The notes under the pieces were generated by a model. The model was not told the origin of the DNA. It worked only from the letters and a program-made list of their open reading frames with translations, and did not search any database. A stretch of 64,000 bases of DNA from CAYREX01 sp964423505 (GTDB taxonomy: Bacteria > Fermentibacterota > Fermentibacteria > Fermentibacterales > JCC-6). The DNA is taken from positions 1-64,000 of the forward strand of contig CAYREX010000014.1 in assembly GCA_964423505.1 (NCBI GenBank). Direction: 5' to 3'. This document shows, piece by piece, positions 8,099 to 20,474 of this stretch. Each line of letters opens with the position of its first letter. Within the stretch, counting starts at the first letter, position 1. The position numbers were made by a program, and so were the translations under genes.

Positions 8099-9237
8099 CA
8101 GTCCCCGGCGGCGGCCGGTCCGACCCTGACCGCCTTCCACTCCCTGCGCCAGGCGCCGTAGCGCCTCTCCTCGATGGCGGTCCTGATGGACTGCATGAGG
8201 ACGGAGTAGTAATGGAGGTTGTGCACCGTGGCCAGAATGGGGGCCAGCCATTCCCCGGCCATGAACAGGTGCCTCAGGTAGGCCCTGGAGTGGGTCCTGC
8301 AGGCGTAGCAGCCGCAACTCTCCTGGACGGGGCGGGGGTCCCTTGCGAACCTGGCGTTGCGGATGTTCAGGTGCCCTCCGGGGACGAAGAAGCTGCCTCC
8401 CCGCGCGTTCCTGGTCGGTATCACGCAGTCGAACATGTCTATGCCCATCCCGACGAAGTCCACGAGGTCCTCCGGTTTGCCCACCCCCATGAGGTAGCGG
8501 GGCCTGTCATCGGGCAGCAGGTCCACGCAGGAGCGGACGGCGCCAAGCATCCCGCGCCTGCTCTCGCCCACAGAGACGCCGCCTATGGCGTAGCCGTCGA
8601 AATCGAGCTCCGTGAGCCTGACGGCCGCCCTGCGGCGGAGGTCGGGGAACGCTCCGCCCTGGACTATCCCGAAGAGTGCCCTGCCCCCGCCCGGGTGAAC
8701 CCGCCTGCAGCGCTCGGCCCAGCCCAGGGTCAGCTCCAGCGACTCCTCTGTCCTGGAGCGGTCGCTGGGCTGCTCCAGGCATTCGTCCAGGACCATCATG
8801 ACGTCGCTGCCGAGGTCGGTCTGGATGCTCACCACGTCCTCCGGCGTCAGGGTGTGGGTGGAGCCGTCTATGTGGGACCGGAAGCTGTAGCCGTCTCCCG
8901 TACGTCTCCGCAGGTCCGCCAGGCTGAACATCTGGAAGCCTCCGCTGTCGGTGAGGACGTTCCCCTCCCAGGCCATGAAGCCGTGGATGCCGCCGGCCTC
9001 GGCGACCACGTCCGCGCCGGGCCTCAGATAGAGGTGGTAGGTGTTGGCAAGGATTATCGGCCATCCCTCCTCCTCCAGGTCCCTGGTCCTCTGGGTCTTC
9101 ACGCTCGCCTGGGTGCCCACCGGCATGAAGGCGGGGGTCTCCACCCTCCCGTGGAGGAGGGAGAGGACGCCCCTGCGGGCCCTGCCCGACCTCCTTACGA
9201 GGCTGAAGCGGGGCGGACCCTCAGGCGGGGTCGTCAT
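8098..9237 (-). CDS. tgt: tRNA-guanine transglycosylase
   Basis: 379 residues, standard for bacterial TGT, which swaps guanine 34 for preQ1 in tRNAs with GUN anticodons. The nucleophile/base-binding region LTDSGGFQMFSL (Asp about 97), GIVQGG, GYAIGGVSVGE and IPTRNARGG are intact. The zinc site CGCYACRTHSRAYLRHL with a downstream histidine is complete. ATG 9237 overlaps the end of the RDD-like gene by 17 bases; upstream in-frame sequence codes for that gene's tail in another frame and is not used. queA, the next enzyme of the queuosine pathway, lies two genes upstream in the same operon. Confidence 0.97.
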   Translation of the reverse strand: MTTPPEGPPRFSLVRRSGRARRGVLSLLHGRVETPAFMPVGTQASVKTQRTRDLEEEGWPIILANTYHLYLRPGADVVAEAGGIHGFMAWEGNVLTDSGGFQMFSLADLRRRTGDGYSFRSHIDGSTHTLTPEDVVSIQTDLGSDVMMVLDECLEQPSDRSRTEESLELTLGWAERCRRVHPGGGRALFGIVQGGAFPDLRRRAAVRLTELDFDGYAIGGVSVGESRRGMLGAVRSCVDLLPDDRPRYLMGVGKPEDLVDFVGMGIDMFDCVIPTRNARGGSFFVPGGHLNIRNARFARDPRPVQESCGCYACRTHSRAYLRHLFMAGEWLAPILATVHNLHYYSVLMQSIRTAIEERRYGAWRREWKAVRVGPAAAGD

Positions 9238-10477
9238 CGGTCTCCGGGGGCACCTCGCCGGCGGGGGCGGCCCCGTCGTCCTCCGCCGGGGCAGGCTCCA
9301 GTCTCCCCTCGCCGGGCTCCGGGGGGTCCGCCGCATCACCGGCCGAAGGTGGAGCCGCACCGGGCTCCGTCGCCGGCTCATCCCCGGACCCTGCTGTCGG
9401 CCCCCCCGTTGTGTCCGCGGGTGTCGTCTCGGGGTCTGCGTCCCCGGCGGCCCGGAGGGTGTCCGGCCCGGGTGGGACAACGGCGGCCGACGTGTCGGGC
9501 TGCGCTCCGGTCGAGACGGCCGTGTCCGGCGGGGCCACCATGGTATCCGCATCGAACGGGGGGATGCTGTCCTGCGCAGCGGGCGCGTAGGCGGCAGCGC
9601 CGGAAGGCGGCACCGTCTCCGGCTCCTCCGCGGTCGTGTCCGGCTCCAGCTCGCCGGGCTGCAGGTCCTCGATGGATACGGACAGGTCCTCCGCCAGGAG
9701 GAGCATCGGGTGGTAGGGGTCCAGCCTGGCTATCTCCAGCAGCTCCATGCGGAGGTCCTCGTGCATGTCGTTCCTCCAGTAGAGGCTGGCCAGGCGGACG
9801 TGGTACTCCAGGCTGTCCGGGTAGAGGCCGCTCAGCTCGAGGTAGCCGGCCAGGAGCCTTGCGTCGGCCGCCGACATGCCGGCGACGGCCCCTATGTCGG
9901 GCCGGTCGGTCTCCTCCCAGGCCGCGCCCCTCGGAGCGAGCAGCACGAGCGCGGCGAAGAGGGCAGCGGAGAACGCGTAGGCAGCCACCTTCAGCCTCTC
10001 CATCCTCCGGGCCCTCTGGACCTCGGACGCCGGTCTCGTGTCCAGCTCCTCCCTGAGGTGGACCATCCTGGTCCCGGAGAGCAGCTGCAGCAGCGAGAGG
10101 TCCCTGCCGGGCACCGGCAGGAACGCCAGCCCCAGGGCCAGGAGCAGGGGAGGGGTCAGGAGCAGCCGGACGAGCGACTGCCACTGGGTCGGCTGGCCGC
10201 CGTCCAGGCGCACCTCGGCAAGGCCGAAGGCCGCCTGCGGGTCCGGCATGGCGGTGCCCCCCCTGGCGTGCTCCATAGCCGCCAGGAGCATGCAGGCCAG
10301 GAGGTAGCTCACCGGGAGGAGGAGGAAGAGGCTCCCGGAGAGCAGCATGAAGAGCGAGTCCAGGAGCATGGTCCAGGAGAGCAGCAGGACCGTCTCGGTG
10401 GCGTAGAGCCCGAGCCTGTGCAGATGACCCGGGGTGTCCCCCCCGAGCCAGGCGTGCTTGCGGGCGGTTATGGACAA
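9221..10477 (-). CDS. RDD-like membrane protein with long acidic Pro/Thr-rich tail
   Basis: 418 residues. The N-terminal third has hydrophobic segments (LLLSWTMLLDSLFMLLSG, FLLLPVSYLLACMLLAAM, LLLTPPLLLALGLAFLP) and ends in LLSGTRMV, similar to the RDD family. A further membrane segment lies near residue 175, then a helical region with TPR-like spacing, then roughly 150 residues of low complexity rich in Asp, Glu, Pro, Thr and Ala. The function is unknown. The tail could be an extracytoplasmic linker or a phosphorylation target. It is encoded between queA and tgt with tight spacing, though nothing suggests a role in tRNA modification. Confidence 0.7.
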   Translation of the reverse strand: MSITARKHAWLGGDTPGHLHRLGLYATETVLLLSWTMLLDSLFMLLSGSLFLLLPVSYLLACMLLAAMEHARGGTAMPDPQAAFGLAEVRLDGGQPTQWQSLVRLLLTPPLLLALGLAFLPVPGRDLSLLQLLSGTRMVHLREELDTRPASEVQRARRMERLKVAAYAFSAALFAALVLLAPRGAAWEETDRPDIGAVAGMSAADARLLAGYLELSGLYPDSLEYHVRLASLYWRNDMHEDLRMELLEIARLDPYHPMLLLAEDLSVSIEDLQPGELEPDTTAEEPETVPPSGAAAYAPAAQDSIPPFDADTMVAPPDTAVSTGAQPDTSAAVVPPGPDTLRAAGDADPETTPADTTGGPTAGSGDEPATEPGAAPPSAGDAADPPEPGEGRLEPAPAEDDGAAPAGEVPPETDDDPA

Positions 10478-10486
10478 GCCGTCCCC

Positions 10487-11557
10487 CTACTCGATGATCA
10501 TTGCGTCGCCGTAGCTGTAGAAGCGGTAGCGTGAGTCGACGGCATGCGAGTAGGCCCTTCCGGTGAGCTCCAGGCCTGCGAAGGCGGCCACCAGCGCGAG
10601 CAGCGAGCTGCCCGGCAGGTGGAAGTTTGTCAGCAGGACGTCCACGACCCTGAAGTCGTGAGGGGGGAATATGAAGAGCGATGTCTCACCGGAGGAGCCC
10701 CGGCCCGAGTCGGGGTCCGCCACGGACTCGAGCACCCTGCATACCGTCGTACCAACCGCCACCACCCTGCCTCCACGGCTCCTGGTCTCCGCTACCGCCG
10801 CCGCGGTCCGGTCCGGCAGCACGTACTCCTCCGCCTCCAGCCTGTTCTCCGCCACTACCTCGCGGCGGAGGGGCTCGAAGGTACCGGGACCCACGTGGAG
10901 GGTGACCCGCTCCATCCCGATGCCCATGCCGGCAAGGGTATCGAGCATCCGCCCGTCGAAGTGGAGCCCGGCGGTGGGGGCGGCCACCGCCCCGCTGCTG
11001 GCGGCGTAGACCGTCTGGTATCGCTCGTCGTCCAGCTCGCCCGGGACACGCCTTATGTACGGCGGCAGCGGTACCTCAGCCGCATCGGAGAGCACCTCTT
11101 CCGGGTCTCCGCCGCCTGGCATGGAGAATGAGACCTCCGCCCGGCCGGGAGCCAGCCGCCTCCGGACGCTGCATTCGAGGCCGCCGTCCATGTGCATGAG
11201 CTCCCCCTTGCGGGCTCTCTTCCCGGGCCGCAGGAGGACCCTCCAGGTGCCCGGCGAGAGCCTTCGCAGAAGGAGCATCTCCACCTTGCCGCCTGTGCCT
11301 GCGCGCCTGCCCCGGAGCCTGGCCCTGTGCACGCGCGTGTCGTTGAGCACAAGGAGGTCGCCCGGGCGGAGGATGCCGGGGAGGTCGGTGAAGCGTCCGT
11401 CCCCGATCGTCCCGTCGGACCTTCGCACCCGGAGCAGCCTGCTTGCCGTCCGCTCGGGGAGAGGCTCCTGGGCTATGAGCTCCTCCGGCAGGTCGTACTG
11501 CAGGTCCCGCAGTGTGAGCGGCTCCTCCACCTCTCCGCCCCCTCCGATATCGGTCAC
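10487..11557 (-). CDS. queA: S-adenosylmethionine:tRNA ribosyltransferase-isomerase
   Basis: 356 residues. QueA transfers and isomerises the ribosyl moiety of SAM to preQ1-tRNA, giving epoxyqueuosine. Family blocks are the opening LRDLQYDLPEELIAQEPLPER, VLNDTRVHRARL, AAPTAGLHFDGRML, THLHVGPGTF-like VTLHVGPGTFEPLR and the C-terminal LLTNFHLPGSSLLALVAAFAG. GTG 11557 overlaps the kinase stop (GTGA), which fixes the start; codons further upstream lie inside the kinase in another frame. It shares its operon with tgt. Confidence 0.96.
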   Translation of the reverse strand: MTDIGGGGEVEEPLTLRDLQYDLPEELIAQEPLPERTASRLLRVRRSDGTIGDGRFTDLPGILRPGDLLVLNDTRVHRARLRGRRAGTGGKVEMLLLRRLSPGTWRVLLRPGKRARKGELMHMDGGLECSVRRRLAPGRAEVSFSMPGGGDPEEVLSDAAEVPLPPYIRRVPGELDDERYQTVYAASSGAVAAPTAGLHFDGRMLDTLAGMGIGMERVTLHVGPGTFEPLRREVVAENRLEAEEYVLPDRTAAAVAETRSRGGRVVAVGTTVCRVLESVADPDSGRGSSGETSLFIFPPHDFRVVDVLLTNFHLPGSSLLALVAAFAGLELTGRAYSHAVDSRYRFYSYGDAMIIE

Positions 11558-14115
11558 GATACCGGAAGCCTCACGCTGAACCACGTGCCGTGCCCGGGCC
11601 TGGTGCGTACGCTGACGGTTCCGCCCATCTGCTCGCAGAAGCTCTTCACGATGGTCAGGCCTATGCCCAGGCCCCTGGCGGAGCCCTCGGCGTTGCTGCC
11701 GGTGTAGAACCGGTCGAACACGTGGGGGAGGTCCTCCTGCGGTATGCCTTCGCCGGAGTTGAAGACCTCGAGAACCCATGTGTCGGCAGCCTCCGTCCTG
11801 ACGGATATGCTCACCATGCCACCGGGTTCGCAGAAGCGTATGGCGTTGCCGACCAGGTTGCCCACTATCTGCTCGAGCCTCGAGCGGTCGAAGCTGGCCG
11901 TGAAGGGCTCCGAGGGGAGCTCGGCGGTGACGGTGATGCCCCTGCTCTCCCCCTTCTCGGCGAATACCGGCAGCAGCGCCGACACAACGTCGGAGGGCCT
12001 CGCCCAGACGGATTCCAGCCTCTCCTCCCTGAGCTCTATCCGCATGAAGGTCAGCAGCCTCTCTGTGTACTCCACAAGGTCGACGAGGGCCGTACCCATC
12101 TGGGACAGAGAGCTCCTCTGGGCCTCCCCCAGAGGGCCGAGACGTCCGGAGAGCAGCATGTCGGTGTGCCCCCTGAGGACCGTGACCGGGGACCGCATCC
12201 TGTGGGAGAGGCTCAGTAGGAGGTCATCCAGGCCTATGTGGGAATCGGCGCTTGCGGCTTCGCCCGTAGTGCTCCCGCCGCTCCTCCTCGTGCCGAAGAG
12301 CCAGAGGGAGACGATCGTGCCCAGGAGCCCCAGCAGGGCCGGGACCGGCGGCTCGAAGGCCTCCCTCTCGTCGCTCCCGAGGACCATCGTCCCGGCGCTC
12401 CGCCCCTCGATGACCAGCGGGACGGCGATCTCGCTCCGGGAGGACTGGAAGACCGGGGCGAAGCGCTGGTCTATGGCGGTGTCGGGGACGTAGCATGTCT
12501 CGCTGTGGGTGTAAGCCCATGAGGCGGTGGAGGGTATCTCCAGGTGGAGCTGGGGAGGCGATGCTGCCGTGCCGGAAACGGCCAGCGGCTTCAGGACGGG
12601 CTCCCTGCCGCTCATCTCGTGCATCACCGCGTACTGTGCCCCGACCATGCCGCTCAGCTTGTCCAGCACCTGCCCGGCCTCCCTCTCGGAGCCCCTGAGG
12701 AAGCCGGCCAGCTGGCCGAGCGAGCTCAGAAGAGACATGGCGCTCCAGCCGCTGTCGGTCCTGCCGGCCATCTCCACCAGGAGGGGGGAGATGCCGACGA
12801 CCAGTCTGCCCGGGGCGTCCAGGTCCCGGGACGACAGACCGCCGGCGAGCAACCTTGCCCTGCCCGAGCTCGTCCTGACCGGTACGGAGAGCAACAGGCC
12901 CGAGGGGGTCTCGGACCATCGCCTCCCGTCGGACCGGGCAGGCTGCTCATCCTCCTCGGTGACGGACGGGTCACCTGCGGTGATCCTCCCGTCGCCGGAG
13001 GAGAGCGCCGCTCCGGTTGCCCCGGTTCCGGCCATGAAGAGCTCGAGGACGGGCATCAAGGGATCCTCCCGCGTGGTCATCTCCTCGAGCAGCCGGACGA
13101 GCTCATCGACCTTCTGCCCGGCCATGAAGCCGCTGCCCGCATCCCGGGCACCACTCAGGGGCACGAACATCACCAGGGTGCTGTCCCCCTCGGGCATCAC
13201 CAGGCTGGTTATCTCGAAGAGTATCTCCTGGTCGCGCCTCTGTGAGAGGGAGGCTCTGAAGCGGAAGGGGGCCTCGTCGCCGGCGGCCCTGTCGCGGTGG
13301 ATTGCCGCCACCCTCTCCCTGTCCCTCTCGCATATCCAGTTCAGGAACTGCGTTCCCACCGGGTTTCGCCCTCCGGTCTCCCTGGCCAGCCCGGCGGCCC
13401 TGGCGTTCACCGAGGCTATCGTCCCGTCCGAGTCTATGATGGCCGCCGGCACCGGTATCATGGAGAAGATGCTCCTTATGAACCTCGTCTCGGCCGACTC
13501 GAACGCGGAGAGCCCCAGGGTCGGCGGCGAGAAGAGGGAGACTACCATGTGGCCCATGGCGCCAAGCCGCCTCAGCGAGACGGTCATCGGCCTCTTGCTC
13601 TCCACCCTCCGTCCGGTCATCGCCGAGAAGCTCTCGCTGCTGCCCCGGACGAGGCACCCCTCGAAAGCCGTGTCGAAGGCCGCCCTGGAGACCGGGTCGA
13701 ACAGCTCGGCGGCCTTCCGCCCCTCCCATCCCCGGAAGAAGCGCCTGGCCGCCTCGGTGGAGGCCACCACCGAACCGGCCCTCTCCAGCAGCATTCCGGC
13801 GCCGCCGTCGGTGTGTCCCTCCAGCCACTCCTCCAGGTCCAGCGAGGAGGCGTCCCTAAGCACGACCAGCTGGATCTCGCCGGCGCTGAAGGAGGTCACG
13901 AGCAGCGTCCTGCCCGACAGCATCGAAGGGGCGGTGCCGTCCGGGAGGGAGCCCAGGGCGGTCAGGACGCTCCCGCGGTCCCTCCCGAGCGAATCCAGCA
14001 GCACGCTCAGGGAGCTGGATATCTGCTGAGGAATTCCCCCCCTGAAGGTGACAAGCATGGTTTCGCCCGGCAGCGCAACCTCAAGACCCGCATAGTCTTC
14101 CAGGACAGCCTCCAA
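11554..14115 (-). CDS. Soluble PAS/GAF sensor histidine kinase
   Basis: 853 residues with no clear transmembrane segment, so probably cytoplasmic. An N-terminal region of unknown fold (1-200) is followed by a PAS-like domain (about 205-330, with PVPAAIIDSDGTIASVNARA), a poorly conserved region, a GAF domain (about 470-600) and a kinase core. The dimerisation histidine is in LSLSHRMRSPV (His about 638). The N box (LVGNAIRFCEPGG), G1 (NSGEGIP), F box (DRFYTG) and G2 (GLGIGLTIVKSF) are intact. TTG 14115 is the start. No response regulator is adjacent. The gene is first in the queA-tgt operon and divergent from the EIIA gene. Confidence 0.88.
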   Translation of the reverse strand: MEAVLEDYAGLEVALPGETMLVTFRGGIPQQISSSLSVLLDSLGRDRGSVLTALGSLPDGTAPSMLSGRTLLVTSFSAGEIQLVVLRDASSLDLEEWLEGHTDGGAGMLLERAGSVVASTEAARRFFRGWEGRKAAELFDPVSRAAFDTAFEGCLVRGSSESFSAMTGRRVESKRPMTVSLRRLGAMGHMVVSLFSPPTLGLSAFESAETRFIRSIFSMIPVPAAIIDSDGTIASVNARAAGLARETGGRNPVGTQFLNWICERDRERVAAIHRDRAAGDEAPFRFRASLSQRRDQEILFEITSLVMPEGDSTLVMFVPLSGARDAGSGFMAGQKVDELVRLLEEMTTREDPLMPVLELFMAGTGATGAALSSGDGRITAGDPSVTEEDEQPARSDGRRWSETPSGLLLSVPVRTSSGRARLLAGGLSSRDLDAPGRLVVGISPLLVEMAGRTDSGWSAMSLLSSLGQLAGFLRGSEREAGQVLDKLSGMVGAQYAVMHEMSGREPVLKPLAVSGTAASPPQLHLEIPSTASWAYTHSETCYVPDTAIDQRFAPVFQSSRSEIAVPLVIEGRSAGTMVLGSDEREAFEPPVPALLGLLGTIVSLWLFGTRRSGGSTTGEAASADSHIGLDDLLLSLSHRMRSPVTVLRGHTDMLLSGRLGPLGEAQRSSLSQMGTALVDLVEYTERLLTFMRIELREERLESVWARPSDVVSALLPVFAEKGESRGITVTAELPSEPFTASFDRSRLEQIVGNLVGNAIRFCEPGGMVSISVRTEAADTWVLEVFNSGEGIPQEDLPHVFDRFYTGSNAEGSARGLGIGLTIVKSFCEQMGGTVSVRTRPGHGTWFSVRLPVS

Positions 14116-14158
14116 TCGCTTTCAGCCCTCTGCCGAGGGGCTCCGGCCCGCCCGCTAC

Positions 14159-14186
14159 TTGCAGGCCCGGATGCATATTCTATATT
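14159..14186 (+). promoter_or_regulatory. Sigma70-type promoter for the EIIA-guaB operon
   Basis: TTGCAG (14159-14164), a 16-base spacer and TATATT (14181-14186) in the 101-base divergent gap. The -10 hexamer is the same TATATT seen before carD and ppdK. Confidence 0.6.
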
Positions 14187-14216
14187 AGATGCCAAGCATA
14201 CGGAGGGACCCTGCCC

Positions 14217-14658
14217 ATGGCCTATACCTGCTACCACAACTGGCACCTCGAGTCCGTGGACCTGAGCTCCGCCATAGAGGAGCTGCTCAGGGAGCTGCCG
14301 TTCTCCGCCCCCAAGCGCGAGCTCCTCGCGGCCGCCCTGGAGACAAGGGAGCAGGCCGGCCCCACCGTGGTCGGCGAGGGTATAGCCATACCCCACTGCA
14401 GGAGCATACTCGTAGACGAGATGCAGGTCGTGCTGGGAAGGTCCGGGAGGGGGATACCGTGGCCGGACGAGAAGGTCAGCACGATCATCCTCTTCGTATC
14501 TCCAGCCAGGCAGACCGGCCCCGGGGAGCACATGGAGTTCATCAGGCACGTCGCCGGAAAGCTGAGGGGCGAAGGAAGCGGCAGGCTCCGGCGGGCGGAT
14601 GACGCCGCCGAGGCCGCGGCCCTGCTGAAGCTGGACCTCTGCGAGGACGGAGGTGATG

Positions 14659-14675
<17 letters not shown>
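14217..14675 (+). CDS. PTS EIIA (fructose/nitrogen type) domain protein
   Basis: 152 residues forming a single EIIA-2 domain. The phosphorylation site is the histidine in VGEGIAIPHCRS, preceded by the family's REQAGPTVVG turn. There is no IIB, IIC or HPr gene in the window, so a regulatory role like EIIA-Ntr is more likely than sugar uptake; that is inference. CGGAGGGA (14201-14208) precedes ATG 14217. Downstream are a zinc-ribbon protein (overlapping) and guaB. Confidence 0.85.
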
Positions 14676-18102
<3,427 letters not shown>

Positions 18103-18143
18103 CCGACTCTCCCCGGAACTCCCCCCCGCATGGGCGCTTAGGC

Positions 18144-18172
18144 TTGACAATCCCCTTTCGATTCCCTATATT
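18144..18172 (+). promoter_or_regulatory. Near-consensus sigma70 promoter for carD
   Basis: TTGACA (18144-18149), exactly 17 bases, then TATATT (18167-18172), 31 bases before the carD ATG. This is the best promoter in the window and indicates ordinary sigma70-type recognition in this organism. Confidence 0.85.
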
Positions 18173-18203
18173 CGCCTCTCTGTTTGGCACCCCGGGAGGA
18201 GAA

Positions 18204-18695
18204 ATGAAGTACGCCGTAATGGGCAAGGTCGTAGATCCGATTCACGGTGCTGGCGTCATCACGGAGATATCCATGCAGAACGTCTCCGGCCAGATGCGGG
18301 AGTGCGTGGTCATCGAGATCGTGGTCGGCAGGAAGCGGGTGCTCGTCCCCACGGAGAACCTCGAGGAGGCCGAGCTCAGACCGGTCGTCACCGGGGAGCA
18401 GCTCGAGGACGCCCTCGAGGAGCTCTCCCGGGATGCCGAGGAGCTCCCGAAGGACTGGCGGCGCAGGATAGAGAAGCTGAAGGAGAGGGTGCACTCCGGG
18501 GAGCCGGTCCAGGTGGCGAGGGCCATCAGGGACATCATAGCAAGGGCAGCCAGGAGCAAGATGAACCCCTCCGAGAAGCGCGTCCTAGCCGAGGCCGTGA
18601 ACGTCCTGGCGGGAGAGGTGGCCCTGGTCAGGGAGATCAAGAGCGACTCGGCGAAGGATCTCATCAAGAGGTGCGCGAGACGTCCCCGGGAATAG
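18204..18695 (+). CDS. carD: CarD/CdnL family RNA polymerase-binding regulator
   Basis: 163 residues, typical for CarD. The N-terminal RNA-polymerase-interacting domain has the MGKVVDPIHGAGVITEI strand pattern ending in RVLVPTENLEEAELRPV. The C-terminal helical DNA-binding part has DWRRRIEKLKERVHSGEP and MNPSEKRVLAEAVNVLAGE. The family stabilises open promoter complexes, often at rRNA promoters. GGGAGGA (18194-18200) supports ATG 18204; an upstream in-frame ATG overlaps the promoter. Its own strong promoter suggests high constitutive expression, and hflX follows after 13 bases. Confidence 0.93.
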   Translation: MKYAVMGKVVDPIHGAGVITEISMQNVSGQMRECVVIEIVVGRKRVLVPTENLEEAELRPVVTGEQLEDALEELSRDAEELPKDWRRRIEKLKERVHSGEPVQVARAIRDIIARAARSKMNPSEKRVLAEAVNVLAGEVALVREIKSDSAKDLIKRCARRPRE

Positions 18696-18708
18696 CATCG
18701 AAGACCGG

Positions 18709-20034
18709 ATGAGAGCCGTTCCCGGCGGCGGGACGGCCGCCGTGGCAGCCTCTCCGGAGCGGGTCCTGCTGGTGACCGTCGACATAGGCGGCAGGTCCGG
18801 GGGGGAGTACGAGGCCGCGGAGATGCGCTCCCTCGTCCGCTCCGCAGGCGGAGAGGTGGTCGCCGAGGCCTCGCAGTCACGCGGAAGGCCTGACCCCGCC
18901 ACCTTCGTCGGGAAGGGCAAGGCCGAAGAGCTGGCCTCGACAGCCTCCGACGGCGGGATCACGACCATAGCCGTCGATCACGACCTGAGCCCCGGCCAGG
19001 CCTCGAGGCTCGAGGACGTGACCGGCTGCAAGGTCATAGACAGGACCGAGCTCATCCTGGCCATCTTCGCCAGGAGGGCGAGGACCACCGAGGCCAGGCT
19101 GCAGATAGAGCTGGCACAGCTGGAGTACTCCCTGCCGAGGCTGTCCGGCATGTGGCATCACTTCTCCAGGCTCGGCGCCGGGATAGGCACCAGGGGTCCA
19201 GGGGAGACCCAGCTCGAGGTGGACAGGCGGAGGGTCCGCAGCCGGATAGGCAGGCTCCAGGCGAGGCTCGAGAGGATAGAGCGGAGGTGGGACGTAACCT
19301 CCGCCGGCCGCGGCGACATGTTCTGCGTCTCGCTGGTCGGCTACACCAACGCGGGCAAGAGCACGCTCATCAACAGGCTCTGCGGCGCCGAAGTGCCGGT
19401 GGACGACCGCCCGTTCGAGACCCTGGACACCACGAGCAGGCGGCTCGGGCTCCCGGACGGGTCGGTCGTGCTCCTCTCGGATACCGTCGGCTTCATAGAG
19501 AGGCTTCCTGAGACGCTGGTGGCCAGCTTCAGCACCACGCTGGCGGTTGCGAGGGAGGCCGACCTGCTGCTGGTGGTCGTCGACCGTTCCAGCCCCCAGA
19601 GGGAGCGTCAGCTCGCCACGGTCAGGCGGACGCTCGACCGGATAGGAGTCCCACGGGAGGTGCCCAGGGTCATGGTCTGGACCAAGATGGACCTGGTGCC
19701 CCGGGAGTCTCCCGGCAGCGGCGTCGCGGTCTCCTCCAGGACAGGTGCGGGACTTGACGACCTGCTGGGGAGCATCGCAGCCAGCCGGGACGCCTCCCTG
19801 GAATGGTTCGAGCTGGAGCTCGCCCCCGACCATGGCGGCAGGCTCAACTGGCTCTACGAGAACTGCGTGGTCCGAGAGTCGACCGACCTGCCCGACGGCG
19901 GTGTGCGCCTCCTTGCGGGAGCTCCCAGGGGTTATGATTCCGTGGCCGGCAGGATGAGATCCTCGAAGGCGCTTCGCAGGCTCCGACGTCTTTCCGGACC
20001 GGCTTGCTCCGTGGAGGGAACCCATGGCCCGTAG
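18709..20034 (+). CDS. hflX: GTPase HflX
   Basis: 441 residues. HflX is a ribosome-associated GTPase that splits stalled or heat-damaged ribosomes. The N-terminal domain has DPATFVGKGKAEEL and TELILAIFARRARTTEA, and the glycine-rich linker is GAGIGTRGPGETQLE. The GTPase motifs are intact: G1 GYTNAGKST, G3 DTVGFIERLP, G4 TKMD, and a G5-like VSSRTG. It has the extended C-terminal domain of longer homologues. It probably shares the carD promoter, and its end overlaps the next small gene by 11 bases. Confidence 0.97.
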   Translation: MRAVPGGGTAAVAASPERVLLVTVDIGGRSGGEYEAAEMRSLVRSAGGEVVAEASQSRGRPDPATFVGKGKAEELASTASDGGITTIAVDHDLSPGQASRLEDVTGCKVIDRTELILAIFARRARTTEARLQIELAQLEYSLPRLSGMWHHFSRLGAGIGTRGPGETQLEVDRRRVRSRIGRLQARLERIERRWDVTSAGRGDMFCVSLVGYTNAGKSTLINRLCGAEVPVDDRPFETLDTTSRRLGLPDGSVVLLSDTVGFIERLPETLVASFSTTLAVAREADLLLVVVDRSSPQRERQLATVRRTLDRIGVPREVPRVMVWTKMDLVPRESPGSGVAVSSRTGAGLDDLLGSIAASRDASLEWFELELAPDHGGRLNWLYENCVVRESTDLPDGGVRLLAGAPRGYDSVAGRMRSSKALRRLRRLSGPACSVEGTHGP

Positions 20035-20470
20035 CGACCGTAGAGCAGGGGAGAGCCTCGAGAGGCTCCTGGAGAGGCTGCGGGGAATGCGCGACCTGAG
20101 GGGCCGGGGTCTCCTTGACGACGATCTCATGGGCTCACAGCTCCTGGATCTCGTCCGCTCCTCCGACGCCACCACATGGTGGCTGGAGACCATCGAGCCG
20201 GACCTCAAGGCCCGGCGGCTCCTCTGCAGGATGGAGGACCCGGATGCCTGGCGTCGGGACGGCTCGCTCCCGCCCGGAGAACGCCTGCCCGCCCTGCGCC
20301 GAAGGCTCATCGAGCTGGTGGACGGCCTGCCCGACGCAGAGCCCCGAGCGCTTCTGGAGAGGCTGCTGGAGGCCTCCAGCCTCCCCCACTTCGCATCGCT
20401 GGTATCCAGGGGCCGCAGGCCCGGGAGACCCCGCGGACATGGCGACGCCGAGCTGAGCGTCCTGGACTGA
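20024..20470 (+). CDS. Small charged protein of unknown function
   Basis: 148 residues, rich in Leu, Arg, Asp and Glu, predicted mostly helical, with no membrane segment, cysteine cluster or recognisable motif. ATG 20024 overlaps the hflX stop and the next gene starts 4 bases after its end, so it is probably translated as part of this operon. I do not recognise a family. Confidence 0.6.
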   Translation: MARSDRRAGESLERLLERLRGMRDLRGRGLLDDDLMGSQLLDLVRSSDATTWWLETIEPDLKARRLLCRMEDPDAWRRDGSLPPGERLPALRRRLIELVDGLPDAEPRALLERLLEASSLPHFASLVSRGRRPGRPRGHGDAELSVLD

Positions 20471-20474
20471 GCGG

